Of a DNA stretch of 64,000 nt, positions 49,652 through 60,955 are shown piece after piece. A program made the position numbers and the translations under genes. This stretch comes from Ehretia macrophylla (taxonomy: Eukaryota; Streptophyta; Magnoliopsida; Boraginales; Ehretiaceae). The notes beneath the pieces were generated by a model. It saw nothing but the letters and a program-made list of their open reading frames with translations. It did not search any database and was not told the origin of the DNA. Numbering within the stretch: the stretch's first letter is position 1; the number at the start of each line of letters is the position of its first letter. The stretch covers positions 5,523,501 through 5,587,500 of the forward strand of contig CM075765.1 in assembly GCA_037974665.1 (NCBI GenBank), given 5' to 3'.

Positions 49652-51212
49652 CCTATCAACTAAAACACACACAACACACTCAACACACACAAAAATACTA
49701 CACACACACACACATACACAGAGTAGAGAATACACACACAGAGCAGAGAACACACACACACACACACACGATTGAGAGGAAAGAGAATAGAAGAAAGAAG
49801 AAATAGAGAAAGAAGAAGAAGAAGAAGAAGGAAGGAGACTTGCATCTTTTAGCTCTTGCTTGCATCTTCAACATCAATCTTAGCATTTAACTACTCAAGA
49901 ACAAGGTGAGGGATTTTTCATAAACGATTTTAAAGGATTCATTCAAGTTTATATGATGTTCATTGGTGTTAATCTTGTTATAGTTTGCATACAAAGAGCT
50001 TGGATGATGAGAAGATTGAGTTTTATGTGTTGTAGATCTAAGATTTGCCAAATTCATAATTGGTGTTCTTGAGATGTGAGAGATGAGTTTATATTGTTCT
50101 TGAATGTGTATTGGTTATATGTGTAGCTTGTATGCAAGAATTGGAAGCATAGAGTTAGCATGTAAAACTTGGAAGTTAATTTTGATGTCATGAGCTATTG
50201 TTGATTCTTGAAGGGTTTTGGATGTTGTTTATAGGTGAATGGGTGTTATGGGTGGTTTTTGAACTCATATATGTTGTTAATAAACCCTCTTGAGTATGCT
50301 AGAATCTTGGTTGAAGGTTGGGATAAAGATGACAAGAAAATGAGTAGAAAAATGAGAATTTACAGGTATATTTTACCCAAGTCGGTCGACTAGCCGGTCG
50401 ACTAGTCGGTCGACTAAACTCGCCCGACATTTGACAAAATTCACTGGAAAAGCTGGATGACTAGCCGGGCGAGTAACTCGTCTGGCTTGGTTTTTCAGCT
50501 TCGCACAGTGTTTTTGTAGAGGCATATCTCACTCAATTCAACTCCGAATTGAGATCCATTTGATTCTAGAGTTATCTAAATTCGATAAGCTTCGATTCTA
50601 TACCAAAATCAGATTAATTAGAGTTTGAGAAAAATAGACAAATTTACCTCCAAAATTAGGCTAATGCAGAAGTGTTGACCAAATTACAAGGATCTTGTTT
50701 TAGAGATTCCAGAAGCTACCAATGTCAGATTGAGGCACGGTCAGATGCGTTAGAATAGTATCAAACCCTAAATTATTAAATTGAAATTGAAAGGTGGTTT
50801 TATTTTATTTTCTTGATGTCATATGTCTAGCATGACCATTGACCATTTAGAAACATTAATGGTGGTACTATGAATGTTTATAAATGCGAGTTGTTCACAT
50901 GTTTGCTTACTAAGCCATATGATATAAACTTGAATATGCTTGAATCATGTAATTGCTTAGTATGCTAGAATAAATTTGGCTCATGTACAAGTTTGAACAT
51001 GCTTGGAATATGCTTGAAAAGCTTGAATCACATATATGCTCGAATATACTTGCTATATGTTAATAGGTTATTAACATGTTTTGTCTAGTTCGTTTAATAT
51101 AAGAAAGAAAGTGTTATACGGACCAAAGAACAACACTACTTTGATGGTGGAAGTGACCTCTTGAATTCGTATGAATACCTTCTCGATTTCTTGCCTATGT
51201 TATCTTATCACT

Positions 51213-51450
51213 CTCGCTAGGTTCATTGTTACCTCGGGAGTACAACCTCGCCGAGCTCTTTGTTACCTTAGGAGAGTTGGCTCTTATTGATCTTACTAGG
51301 CTCATTGTTACCTTGGGAGTACAACCTCGCCGAGCTCTTTGTTACCCTAAAAGAATCAACTCATGTTTATCTCGCTGGGCTCATTGTTACCTTGGGGGTA
51401 TAATCTCGTCGAGCTCTTTGTTACCCCAGGAGAATCTTGTCATGGTTTGG
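51213..51450 (+). repeat. 79-bp tandem units in the 3' LTR of F (three copies)
   Basis: Units start near 51213, 51292 and 51371 with GCTCATTGTTACCT and AACCTCGCCGAGCTCTTTG blocks. The extra unit relative to the 5' LTR shows copy-number change after insertion or during replication. Confidence 0.75.
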
Positions 51451-52262
51451 GTTAGCCCCGGAGTTCCCTCTTCTTATACTCTTTCATTTCAACCAATCTT
51501 GCTTGGTCCCTTGAGGTCCTGAGAGAAGATTTGCTCATGTCTTTTGAATCAAGTTGTTTCCATTTGTGTTAATTGTTCTATACTTCGGGTATGAAGTTAA
51601 TCTTGATATCATGTTCTATGTGATTAGCTGTGGTATATGCACAACACGGTTTTATAAAGAAGTTTCCAAAATGATAAAACCTTTGCGAAAAATTTTCCTT
51701 GTTTTCCTCTTCACGGAGCTATATGCGAGGATTTAGCTCACCCCTCTTTTATGACAATTACAGGTAAGGCTGGTTAAGTTAAGCTTGCAAGTTGAAGGAA
51801 ATGATTGTATACTTGATAGACTTCTTGATTCATGTTGTATAAGTACATGAGTTACTTGATGTACATTAAAGAATCTAGATCTTGTGTATAGGTATTTAGT
51901 GATTAGTATTATGTAATTTGATGGTTTATGATGGTGTTTTTAATTATCAGTGATGAAATTTGTATAATGTCAGTATTGGATAATATAACTTTAAGTTGGT
52001 GATTATTCTTTTGAGACCCAGAAACTTAATTCTTAGTTAGTTGTTATGTTGAACAAGGGAATTCGAGGTCTTGTGAATATTTCACGAATTATTGTAATCC
52101 TTTAAGGCCGATGTTTTTGGGAGAATTTTGGAAGTCTATTTGGAATTTCTTGGGGAATATTATAATTGTTCAGGTTACTTCTATCAAATCTTGCAGGGTT
52201 TGAGCTTAAGACGTCATGTTTTGGCCTTAACCTAGCGATGGGTCAAGGGTCGGGGCGTGACA

Positions 52263-53509
52263 CGCTGCCTCAGATACCTCATTCAAATCCACTGCGTAAG
52301 CCCGAGCCTGAATCCACTGCTGCTAAGGTGCACAACCGGTAGGTCAACCTTGATAACCCTGGGTCACTGCCTGACCCTTAGACCTCTGAAATCTAGGGCA
52401 ATCCCTTGCCCTATGCTGATTGCTGCCATAGCCTAAACATGTTCCTAGTTTCACCCTACAATCGGCCTGCAAATGGCCCTGACATTTGCAGTAAGTACAC
52501 TACGGTGACGAAGCACTAACACTGCCCCTCGAAGACCCAGAAGCTGAAAAAGTAACTGTACCAGCCTGCTGCTAGGGTCTCACAACACTAGGCCTATATT
52601 GACCCTGAGACTGAGCCGACCTGTACTGTGACTGAGCCTAGTAGGAGCCCTGCTGAAATTGAGGCCTATAGAAACCCTGTTGTCCTTGCGGTCTGAAAGA
52701 ACTTTGCTGTACTGGTGGCCTACGCATAACCTGCTGCACTGGAGGCCTATACACACCTGCTGACCCTGCGGCTGAAATGGCCTCTTACTAGGTTGACTAG
52801 GTCCAATCTGTTCCCCTTTCCTCTTCTCCAACCGAAAAGCCGCATCAAAGGCCTCAGAAAATATATCATACTGATTCAGGGCCGTTGCATCCTGAATCTC
52901 TAGCCTCAAACCCAACATAAACCTCTGAGTCTTACGCTCCTCATTTTCTACAAATTCCAGTGCATACGGGACAGTCTGGTAAAATTGTCCTCATACTGGG
53001 CCACCGTAGAATCACCCTGAACTGAAGACAGGAACTCAGCCTCTCTCCGTTCCCGCGCAATCCTCGGAACGTACTTGGCCCGGAACACTCTAAGAAAGAT
53101 ATCCCAAACATAAGGAGTACCTCGTGCCTCCTAACCAGATTTCACTGTACGCCACCAGTCTTCGGCCTCATCATCAAATAAATAAACTGCAAAAGTGACT
53201 TTCCTCTCGTCAGTGTAATCCAAAGGATCAAAAATCTTCTCAATCTTGTTGATCCATGCCTCCGCCTTTCTATCATCTGGCTCACCCTGGAATCTCGGTG
53301 GATAGTAACCCAAGAATTCCTTCAACGTATTTCGCCTGTGGTAACCACCCTGTGTATTCATCATCTATGCCTGGGCAGCCTGCCCTGCTAATAACTGTAT
53401 CTGTCCTGCCATGATTTCCGTCATTCTATCCATAGCTGCAGAAATACGATCATCATCCCGATCTCGGGCCGGTGCCACATTACCCGATACCTCATTATCT
53501 GCCTCTGGC
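52263..53509 (-). pseudogene. Gag remnant of E
   Basis: Read downwards: the gag N-terminal part near 53,480, [18 protein letters not shown] near 53,310, AEAWINKIEKIFDPLDYTDE and DDEAEDWW near 53,170, a Q/P-rich linker, and zinc-knuckle remnants near 52,380-52,510. The end nearest 52263 continues, across F, into the protease part ending at 42706. It is homologous to the gag of H and broken at several places. Confidence 0.85.
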
Positions 53510-53514
53510 CTACC

Positions 53515-55960
53515 TGTCACGCCCCAACTCGACCCCACCTATAATCAGTCAGGACGCAACGGAATTTCGGCGGCATAACGACAGTAAATAGATTTCCGAG
53601 GTTCTAAACCAACCTCATAAAACATCATACATCCCGTAATTCCTCAATACAAACAACAACATACAACACAACCATATTATACAATAAAACATCCTCGTTA
53701 TACGCCTCCGTTCCAACATAACATACAATACCTCAACTTTATTATACATTTCAAAAGTAAGTTGAGACACAACTACAATTTAAACATAGACAAAAGAAAG
53801 CCACTAAATTAACATCGTTTGGATCATCATCTTATCAACAACTATTACACTAAGAACCGTAAAGCATATAAAAGTCTATTAAACTAATATACATGACGTT
53901 TAACAACATAGAATCATGGATAAGACTCAGGGACATATGACTCATCCACGAAAGGCACATTTTCCACATTCTCCTCTTCAGGAGGCACGTACCCGTAATC
54001 TTGTCAAAGTACACCTGAAACATGCATTAATAGAGAGTGAGCTTATATACATAAGCCCAGTGAGGATCCGATAGATCTCGACAGTATTCACTACGCTCCT
54101 TGGATTTAGTCCTTTGAGCAAGTAAACACACAACAACAATAATAACATAAATAAAGCTATCATCACATAACTATATGACCATTCAGTAAGGATACTCTAT
54201 TTGGTGTAGCTCCAAACGCCATCACGATCTCAACCGTTCTTCTTATAACTCCCCATTACTCACGCACCCGAGGTACCTCACTATCCCCTTCCCTCCATGA
54301 CATCTCCGTCATGCGAGCTGGGGGTAGCCTATGGCAGTCATGCCGGTATCAACCCGACAGCCCGACGCTGCCCGAGAGGTGGCACACACATACCAAGGCT
54401 CCATATTCATCAATCATCATGCAAGCATAAATCAATCAATCAATTGGGAGATCAGCAACAAGAGTGCCCGATTCCCGCATTCAATAATAATCAATCAATA
54501 ACATCAATATAACATCAATATAACATCAATATTAAATTAAACATCAAACAACGTAGTTAGATGACAAAGTAGGCCATCTAACCGGACATGCATAATATTC
54601 ATAATTAAACTCTAAATTACTCAACAACAACTCACCATTCATCACTCGAACACTACCCAACCATCTAAGGCATCGTTCAAGAAATTAAAGAATGACAACC
54701 TAACTTCTAAAATTCATAACTTACAATCTACTAATCCAAACATTGCCAAATCAGTTCCTATCACTCACCCATTCAACCTACTACATTAGCCCTCTCGGAA
54801 ATCCACCATAACACCTCCAAAACATGCCCGATAACCCTAAAACCCTATGACGTCATGGCTGGATTTTCCGGATTTTCACACAAACAATGTAATCGAAAAT
54901 TCGGCATTACAACAGCGCTAATACGTAATTATCAAGTATTTAGAAATCGACGGCAATCGATTTCGAGTAACGCAACTCAATTAAATCAACTTTGAACATT
55001 TTAATCAAAATTAAATACCCGGAAAATAAAAATTATGCTATATCCGACAGAAACTCATAGTATTAGTATATAATGATCCCTAGCATGCAAGGAGCAATAA
55101 TCTAACATCAGATTTCAATTCTAACGGTTCAATCTTCATTTATACACAAAAACACAAAAATGACATTTTGAGATCTAGAATTTTTCTCTCACCTTAGATG
55201 CGATATAAGCCTAGGAATGCGTGCAATGCGTGCCCAACAAGCAGAATCCAAGTCGGTGCGAAGTTTCACGGACAAAAACTAGGTTTTTCTTTGAAAAATT
55301 GATTGAAAAGCTTGAGTTTTCTTTCTTCTCTTTTCTCCCTCAACCCCTCGGCAATGTGTGTGTGTGTGGTGGTGTTTTTGTGTTGTGTGAGTGTGTGTAG
55401 GTGACAATAGCTTATAAGGTCAATTTTTTTTAATTAAAGTCAAAGTTATTTTAATAGGCATTTTTGTATTTTTAATGACTTTAATTGCATTTTATTGCTC
55501 ACCAAGTTAAAATTAATTATGCAACCCCCAAGATATCTCAAGTGGATTATTTTTAGGTGACAAGAAGTTTTACATTCAAAGAATTCCACCCGAGTCGGCT
55601 TAAAACTCGATTTTCGCAAAAGTCGGTGTAAAAACCCTAATAAATTCTTAAGCCGATTTTAAAATCGTTTTCATCAAACACAGGTCTATTAAAGTCCGTG
55701 GACTAGGTCTAGAAGGGTTAAAAAGACCAGTTTCAAAATTATAGCGGACGTGTTTCGAAAACACTATTCACTGAAAATCGACGATAAAATTTCTGACTCT
55801 GTTTTTGATGAAAATTTCATGAATGCACATTTAGCACGTATTAGGAGTATTGAAATCAAAATTATAACTTTCTAGGTCCTATAGCACATAAACAGATCAT
55901 ATGCACGCAAAACGAGGTAAAACACGTAAAACGAGATAAGCATGAAAGTGGGGTTTCACA
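53515..55960 (-). repeat. 3' LTR of H
   Basis: The 2,446-bp left copy carries the stem-loop at 54556-54582 with a perfect 8-bp stem, GTTAGATG/CATCTAAC, and the second motif at 54014-54064. The gag-pol frame ends about 100 nt inside it. Confidence 0.95.
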
Positions 55961-58900
55961 TTCTCCCCCCCTTATAGAAATTTCGTCCTCGAAATTCTTA
56001 CTTGATGTACGGAAAAGATCTGGGTATTGCTGCTGCATCTGATCTCGTCTCTCCCACGTAGCTTCCTCAATGCCGTGATGCTTCCACAACACCTTAACCA
56101 TCGGAATCCTCTTCGACCTCAACTCTCGGTCCATCTGATCTAGAATACGAATCGGACGCTCATCATAAGTCAAATTCTCACGAAGCTGTAACGGCTCTGG
56201 CTCAAGAATATGAGAAGGATCCGGATTGTATTTCCGCAAATTAGACACGTGAAACACATCGTGGACATTAGAGAAGTTTTCCGGTAAAGCCAACCGATAT
56301 GCCAACTTACCAACCCTGCCAGTAATCTCAAACGGCCCAACAAACCTCGGACTCAGCTTACCACCTTTACCATAACGAACAAACCCCTTTCGAGGAGACA
56401 ATCTCAAGAAAACCCGATCTCCAACTGCAAACTCCAAGTCTCGACGACGCTTATCAGCATAACTCTTGAATCTACTCTGCGCTGTAAGCATTCTCTGCCT
56501 GATCAACTGAACATTCTCGATCTTCTCAAGAAGTTCTGGCATAATAGTCGGATCAATAGTCTTCATCTCTCCTACCTCGTCCCAATATAAAGGTGAACGG
56601 CACTTACGACCGTAAAGAGCTGCAAAAGGTGCCATCCCAATAGTAGCTTGATAACTATTGTTATAGGCAAACTCGGCAAGTGGTAGATGTTTCTCCCAGT
56701 TCTTCCCGAAGTCCAGAACACAAGCCCTAAGCATATCTTCCAGAATCTGAATAGTCCGCTCAGACTGACCGTCGGTCTGTGGATGATACGCTGTACTGAA
56801 GTTCAACTGAGTACCTAAGGTCTCCTGAAGTTTCTCCAACAAACGAGAAGTAAATCGAGGATCTCGATCAGAGACAATACTAGATGGAATACCGTGAAGT
56901 CTAACAATCTGATCCAGATAGAGATCCGTCAGCTTTGTAACCTCATCTCCTAACCTCATCGAGATAAAATGAGCTGTCTTCGTCAAACGATCCACGACAA
57001 CCCAAACTGCATCATTACCCCTCGGTGATCTAGGCAAACCAGTGACGAAGTCCATCGTAATATGCTCCCATTTCCACTCTGGTATAGCCAACGGCTGAAG
57101 CAAACCTGCTGGTCGTTGATGCTCGGCTTTTACTCTCTGACAAGTCAAACATCTAGACACAAACTGAGCAACCTCCCTCTTCATGTTGTTCCACCAGTAA
57201 TGCTGTTTCAAATCCCGATACATCTTGGTTCCACCAGGATGAATAGTATATTTAGAATTATGAGCTTCCTCCAGAATACCTCGTCTCAAGCCCGGTTCAT
57301 CGGGAACACAAACCCTGTTCCGAAACCGAAGAATACCATCCTCATGCACTTTGAAGTCAGACTGATCATCAGAAATCTGATCCTTGATCTTCTGAAGGTT
57401 AACATCAAGCTGCTGAGCTTCCCTGATCTGAGACAACAATAAAGGCTGAATACGGAGATGTGAACACATCACCCCAACCTGAGTCAACTCTGGTCTCCAA
57501 TAACTAAACTCCTCAAGAACCTCCCACTTCTTGACAGCCAAACAAGAAATACTAGCCTTCCGGCTGAGAGCATCTGCTACAACATTTGCCTTACCAGGCA
57601 GATAATTGATAGAACAATTATAATCTCCAAGAAGCTCCATCCACCTCCGCTGGCGCATATTCAACTCCTTCTGTGAGAATAAATACTTAAGACTCTTATG
57701 ATCAGTGAAAATCTCGAACTTACTGTCCCACAGATAATGACGCCACTTTTTCAGTGCGAAGACAACTGCTGCCAACTCAAGATCATGAGTCGGATAATTC
57801 ACCTCATAAGGCTTCAACTTCCTGGAAGCATAGGCAATAACTCGGCCATCCTGCATAAGAACACATCCCAAGCCCTCCTTGGATGCATCGCTGTAAATGA
57901 CCATATTATCGGTCCCCTCTGGTAGAGCAAGTACTGGAGCGGTAGTTAACCTCTTTTTCAACTCCTGAAATCCACTCTCACACTTCTCGTCCCAATTAAA
58001 GATAGTCCGTTTCTGAGTCAACTTAGATAGTGGCCCCGCAATCTTTGAGAAGTCCTTGACAAACCTACGGTAATAACCCGCCAAGCCAAGAAAACTACGG
58101 ACATCAGTAACACTCTCTGGCCGCTTCCAAGACATCACCGATTCAATCTTAGTGGGATCTACAGAAATACCACTCTGTGTAATAACATGGCCAAGAAAAG
58201 AAATCCGTTGCAGCCAAAATTCACATTTGCTGAACTTGGCAAACAACTGATGCTCCTGCAACTTCTCCAATACAAGCCGTAGATGTTGCTCGTGCTCCAA
58301 TTCAGATTTAGAATAGACCAAGATATCATCAATAAAAATCACCACGAACTGGTCCAAGTACGGCTGAAAGACTCGATGCATAAGATCCATGAATGCTACC
58401 GGTGCATTAGTCAAACCAAAGGGCATAACAACAAACTCATAATGCCCGTACCGAGTCCTGAAGGCAGACTTCGGAACATCCTCCGCGCGAATCCGAAGCT
58501 GATAATACCCCTGCCTCAAATCAAACTTAGAGTAGACTTTGGCTCCCTGAAGTTGATCAAACAACTCATCAATCAGTGGCAAAGGATATTTATTCTTGAT
58601 GGTCACCTGATTCAAACCACGGTAATCAATACATAATCTCAAAGTACCATCCTTCTTCTTCACAAACAAAACAGGAGCTCCCCAAGGTGAAGAACTCTGC
58701 TGAATAAATCCTTTCTCCAACAACTCCTGTAACTGAGTCTTCAACTCTTTCAACTCAGCTGGTGCCATCCGGTACGCCGATTTAGAAATAGGTTGAGTAC
58801 CGGGAACAAGATTAATCACAAACTCGATATCCCTCTCAGGCGGCAACCCTGGCAACTCCTCGGGAAATACATTAGGATATTCCCGGATAATAGGGACTTC

Positions 58901-60685
58901 CTCAAGCTGTAGCTTAACAGATGGCTTGTTGATCAAATAAGCTAGATAACCCGAACACCCCTTACTCACCAACTTAACGGCTTTAGTTGCTGAGATAACA
59001 AAACTCGTCTTAGCACCCCGGTTACCCGCTACCTCAACTACTGGCTGATCTGGCAAACGAAACTGTACTACCTTGGTTCTACAGTTCAACTGGGCATCAT
59101 ACTTAGAAAGCCAATCCATACCCAAGATAACATCATACCCCCGGATAGGAAATAAAATAAGGTCCGAAGGAAAATTATGCCCCTTAACATGTATTAAACA
59201 ATCCTTACATACTAAGCCAGTAACATACTTATCAGTCAAAGAGGTACTAATTTCAACCACATAAGGCAATCTTTCAGGTTGCAATTTAACACGTTGCACA
59301 CAAGCAGGAGTAATGAAAGAATGCGTAGCACCAGAATCAATCAACACTTTAACAAGTTGATCAAGTATAAGAAAGTTACCTTCCACAACTGCAGTCTCCT
59401 CAGGCATCTCCTCTAAGTCAACTGCATAAGCCCGAGCCTGAACCCGCTGTTGCTGTGGTACACTGCCCGTAGGCCTACCCTGATAACCCTGAGTCGCTGC
59501 CCGACCCTCAGTCCTCGCATACTTAGGGCAATCCCTCGCCCTATGATCGATGCTACCACAACCCAAACATGTCCCTGCCTTTACCCTGCAGTCGGACTCT
59601 ACATGCCCTGAGCGCTTGCAGTAATTACACTGCGATGATGTGGCACTAGCACTGCCCCTAGAATAACCAGAAGCTGAAGAAGCAGCTGATACAGCCTGCT
59701 GCTGAGGTCTCACTACACTAGGCCTATACTGACCCTGAGACTGGGCTGGCCTAAACTGAGTCTGAACCTGATATGGCCTCTGCTGAAACTGGGGCCGATA
59801 GTAACTCTGCTGACCCTGTGGCCTAAAAGAACCCTGCTGGGCTGGTGGCCTGTAGACAACCTGCTGTACTGGAGGCCTATATAAAACCTGCTGGCCCTGC
59901 GGCTGATACGGCCTCTTACTAGGCTGACTGGAGACAATCTGATCCCCTTTCCTCTTCTCCAATCTAGAAGCTGCATCAAAAGCCTCAGTGAAGATATCAT
60001 AACGATTCAGAGCCATCACATCCTGAATCTCGGGCCGCAACCCCAACATAAACCTGCGAGTCCTCCGCTCCTCGTCTACCACATACTCCGGTGCATACCG
60101 GGACAATCGAGTAAATGTGGCCTCATATTGAGCCACTGTAGCATCTCCCTGGACCAAGGCTAGAAACTCGGCCTCTCTCCGTTCCCTGCAAATCCTCGGG
60201 ACATACTTTGCCCGGAAAGCCATCAGAAAGGTACCCCAAATATAAGGAATACCCTGTGCCGCCCAACTAGTCCTTACCGTGCGCCACCACTCCTCTGCCT
60301 CGTCATCTAACAAATACACGGCAAAAGAGACTTTCTGCTCATCAGTATAGCCAAGTGGATCATAAATCTTCTCCAACTTGCTAATCCATACCTCCGCCTT
60401 CCTATCATCCGGCTCCCCCTGAAATCTCGGTGGGTGATATCCTAAAAAATCCTTCAGGGTACCACGCCCGTGGTTACCACCCTGAATATTCAGAAGCTGA
60501 GCCTGCATAGCCTGATTCTGGGCAGCCTGCCCTGCTAACAACTGTGCCTGACTAGCCACTAACTCTGCAATCCGCTCCATAGCTGCTCCAAATCGGTCAT
60601 CACCCCCGTCACTGCCCGGTGCCACGTTACTCGGAGTCTCATCAGTCAACTCAGGCCTACCTCTGGTTCTCGGTCGACCGGCCAT
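55862..60685 (-). CDS. Gag-pol polyprotein of element H
   Basis: The 1,607-codon frame is counted from MAGRPRTRG at 60685; an upstream in-frame ATG at 60748 exists, but the MAGRP start matches A. Domains by residue: gag about 80-250; Q/P-rich linker 250-345; CCHC knuckles C353-C356-H361-C366 and C373-C376-H381-C386; aspartic protease DSGA at 450-453; reverse transcriptase about 660-840 with FIDD catalytic aspartates at 786-787; RNase H from about 930 (D933 in YSDAS); integrase zinc HHCC (H1142, H1149, C1179, C1182) and D1212-D1273-E1309, spaced D-x60-D-x35-E; chromodomain-like tail about 1,510-1,560. Gag and pol share one frame, as in many plant chromoviruses. The polypurine tract encodes part of the end, and the last 32 or so residues come from the LTR. 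The products would act as capsid, protease, RT-RNase H and integrase in a cytoplasmic particle. Confidence 0.93.
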   Translation of the reverse strand: MAGRPRTRGRPELTDETPSNVAPGSDGGDDRFGAAMERIAELVASQAQLLAGQAAQNQAMQAQLLNIQGGNHGRGTLKDFLGYHPPRFQGEPDDRKAEVWISKLEKIYDPLGYTDEQKVSFAVYLLDDEAEEWWRTVRTSWAAQGIPYIWGTFLMAFRAKYVPRICRERREAEFLALVQGDATVAQYEATFTRLSRYAPEYVVDEERRTRRFMLGLRPEIQDVMALNRYDIFTEAFDAASRLEKRKGDQIVSSQPSKRPYQPQGQQVLYRPPVQQVVYRPPAQQGSFRPQGQQSYYRPQFQQRPYQVQTQFRPAQSQGQYRPSVVRPQQQAVSAASSASGYSRGSASATSSQCNYCKRSGHVESDCRVKAGTCLGCGSIDHRARDCPKYARTEGRAATQGYQGRPTGSVPQQQRVQARAYAVDLEEMPEETAVVEGNFLILDQLVKVLIDSGATHSFITPACVQRVKLQPERLPYVVEISTSLTDKYVTGLVCKDCLIHVKGHNFPSDLILFPIRGYDVILGMDWLSKYDAQLNCRTKVVQFRLPDQPVVEVAGNRGAKTSFVISATKAVKLVSKGCSGYLAYLINKPSVKLQLEEVPIIREYPNVFPEELPGLPPERDIEFVINLVPGTQPISKSAYRMAPAELKELKTQLQELLEKGFIQQSSSPWGAPVLFVKKKDGTLRLCIDYRGLNQVTIKNKYPLPLIDELFDQLQGAKVYSKFDLRQGYYQLRIRAEDVPKSAFRTRYGHYEFVVMPFGLTNAPVAFMDLMHRVFQPYLDQFVVIFIDDILVYSKSELEHEQHLRLVLEKLQEHQLFAKFSKCEFWLQRISFLGHVITQSGISVDPTKIESVMSWKRPESVTDVRSFLGLAGYYRRFVKDFSKIAGPLSKLTQKRTIFNWDEKCESGFQELKKRLTTAPVLALPEGTDNMVIYSDASKEGLGCVLMQDGRVIAYASRKLKPYEVNYPTHDLELAAVVFALKKWRHYLWDSKFEIFTDHKSLKYLFSQKELNMRQRRWMELLGDYNCSINYLPGKANVVADALSRKASISCLAVKKWEVLEEFSYWRPELTQVGVMCSHLRIQPLLLSQIREAQQLDVNLQKIKDQISDDQSDFKVHEDGILRFRNRVCVPDEPGLRRGILEEAHNSKYTIHPGGTKMYRDLKQHYWWNNMKREVAQFVSRCLTCQRVKAEHQRPAGLLQPLAIPEWKWEHITMDFVTGLPRSPRGNDAVWVVVDRLTKTAHFISMRLGDEVTKLTDLYLDQIVRLHGIPSSIVSDRDPRFTSRLLEKLQETLGTQLNFSTAYHPQTDGQSERTIQILEDMLRACVLDFGKNWEKHLPLAEFAYNNSYQATIGMAPFAALYGRKCRSPLYWDEVGEMKTIDPTIMPELLEKIENVQLIRQRMLTAQSRFKSYADKRRRDLEFAVGDRVFLRLSPRKGFVRYGKGGKLSPRFVGPFEITGRVGKLAYRLALPENFSNVHDVFHVSNLRKYNPDPSHILEPEPLQLRENLTYDERPIRILDQMDRELRSKRIPMVKVLWKHHGIEEATWERRDQMQQQYPDLFRTSSKNFEDEISIRGGECETPLSCLSRFTCFTSFCVHMICLCAIGPRKL
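55961..55975 (-). other. Polypurine tract of H
   Basis: On the minus strand ATAAGGGGGGGAGAA lies directly upstream of the 3' LTR. Confidence 0.9.
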
Positions 60686-60955
60686 TCTACTAATCAAAGA
60701 GTTAGCACAGTTATAGCACGTAGACAGGTTATAAACAACTATAAACACATAAATAACAAACTCATATAAAACACATAAACAAATTGATCACATAATCACA
60801 TAAGCACTTAAATCACATAATCACTTAATCAATTAATCATACCAATACATATTTCATTTTTCTTTCCTTTCATACATATTTCATGCTAAGACCATTACCC
60901 ACATTCCGAGAATACCCCGGCTGACAACTAACATGAGCTCTGATACCACTTAAAC
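60686..60955 (-). other. Leader of H with primer-binding site
   Basis: Between the 5' LTR and gag lie 270 bp, AT-rich and non-coding. TGGTATCAGAGC (minus strand, 60937-60948) is a perfect initiator tRNA-Met primer site. Confidence 0.9.

Larger units (their letters stand above)
42707..52262 (+). mobile_element. Gag-only LTR element F (family 3), carrying solo LTR G
   Basis: F has two LTRs, 2,983 bp (42707-45689) and about 3,088 bp once G is removed (47809-52262), beginning TGTG and ending GCGTGACA. Between them lie only 2.1 kb: a primer-binding site, a gag with two CCHC knuckles, an ATTC-rich repeat and a polypurine tract. No RT, RNase H or integrase is present, which matches the non-autonomous gag-only class known as TR-GAG. 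Sampled LTR divergence is about 4%. The gag frame has a few breaks. F splits element E between protease and gag. A matching target duplication is not recognisable. Confidence 0.85.
47809..52262 (+). repeat. 3' LTR of F, interrupted by G
   Basis: It starts TGTGAAACCCCG and is split by G at 48291. After G it resumes at 49657 and runs to GCGTGACA. It has a longer AC microsatellite (about 49,664-49,775) and a third 79-bp unit compared with the 5' copy. The CTACTTTG site is at 51131-51150 and the CTCAC-type motif at 51713-51767. Confidence 0.9.

Noticed and set aside
49660-49886. Cysteine-valine rich frames near 43146-43379 and 49660-49886
   Set aside because: Translations of the AC and GAA microsatellites in the F LTRs.
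51226-51522. 98-codon frame in the 3' LTR of F
   Set aside because: Runs through the 79-bp tandem units, whose length is not a multiple of three; not shared as a frame by the 5' LTR.
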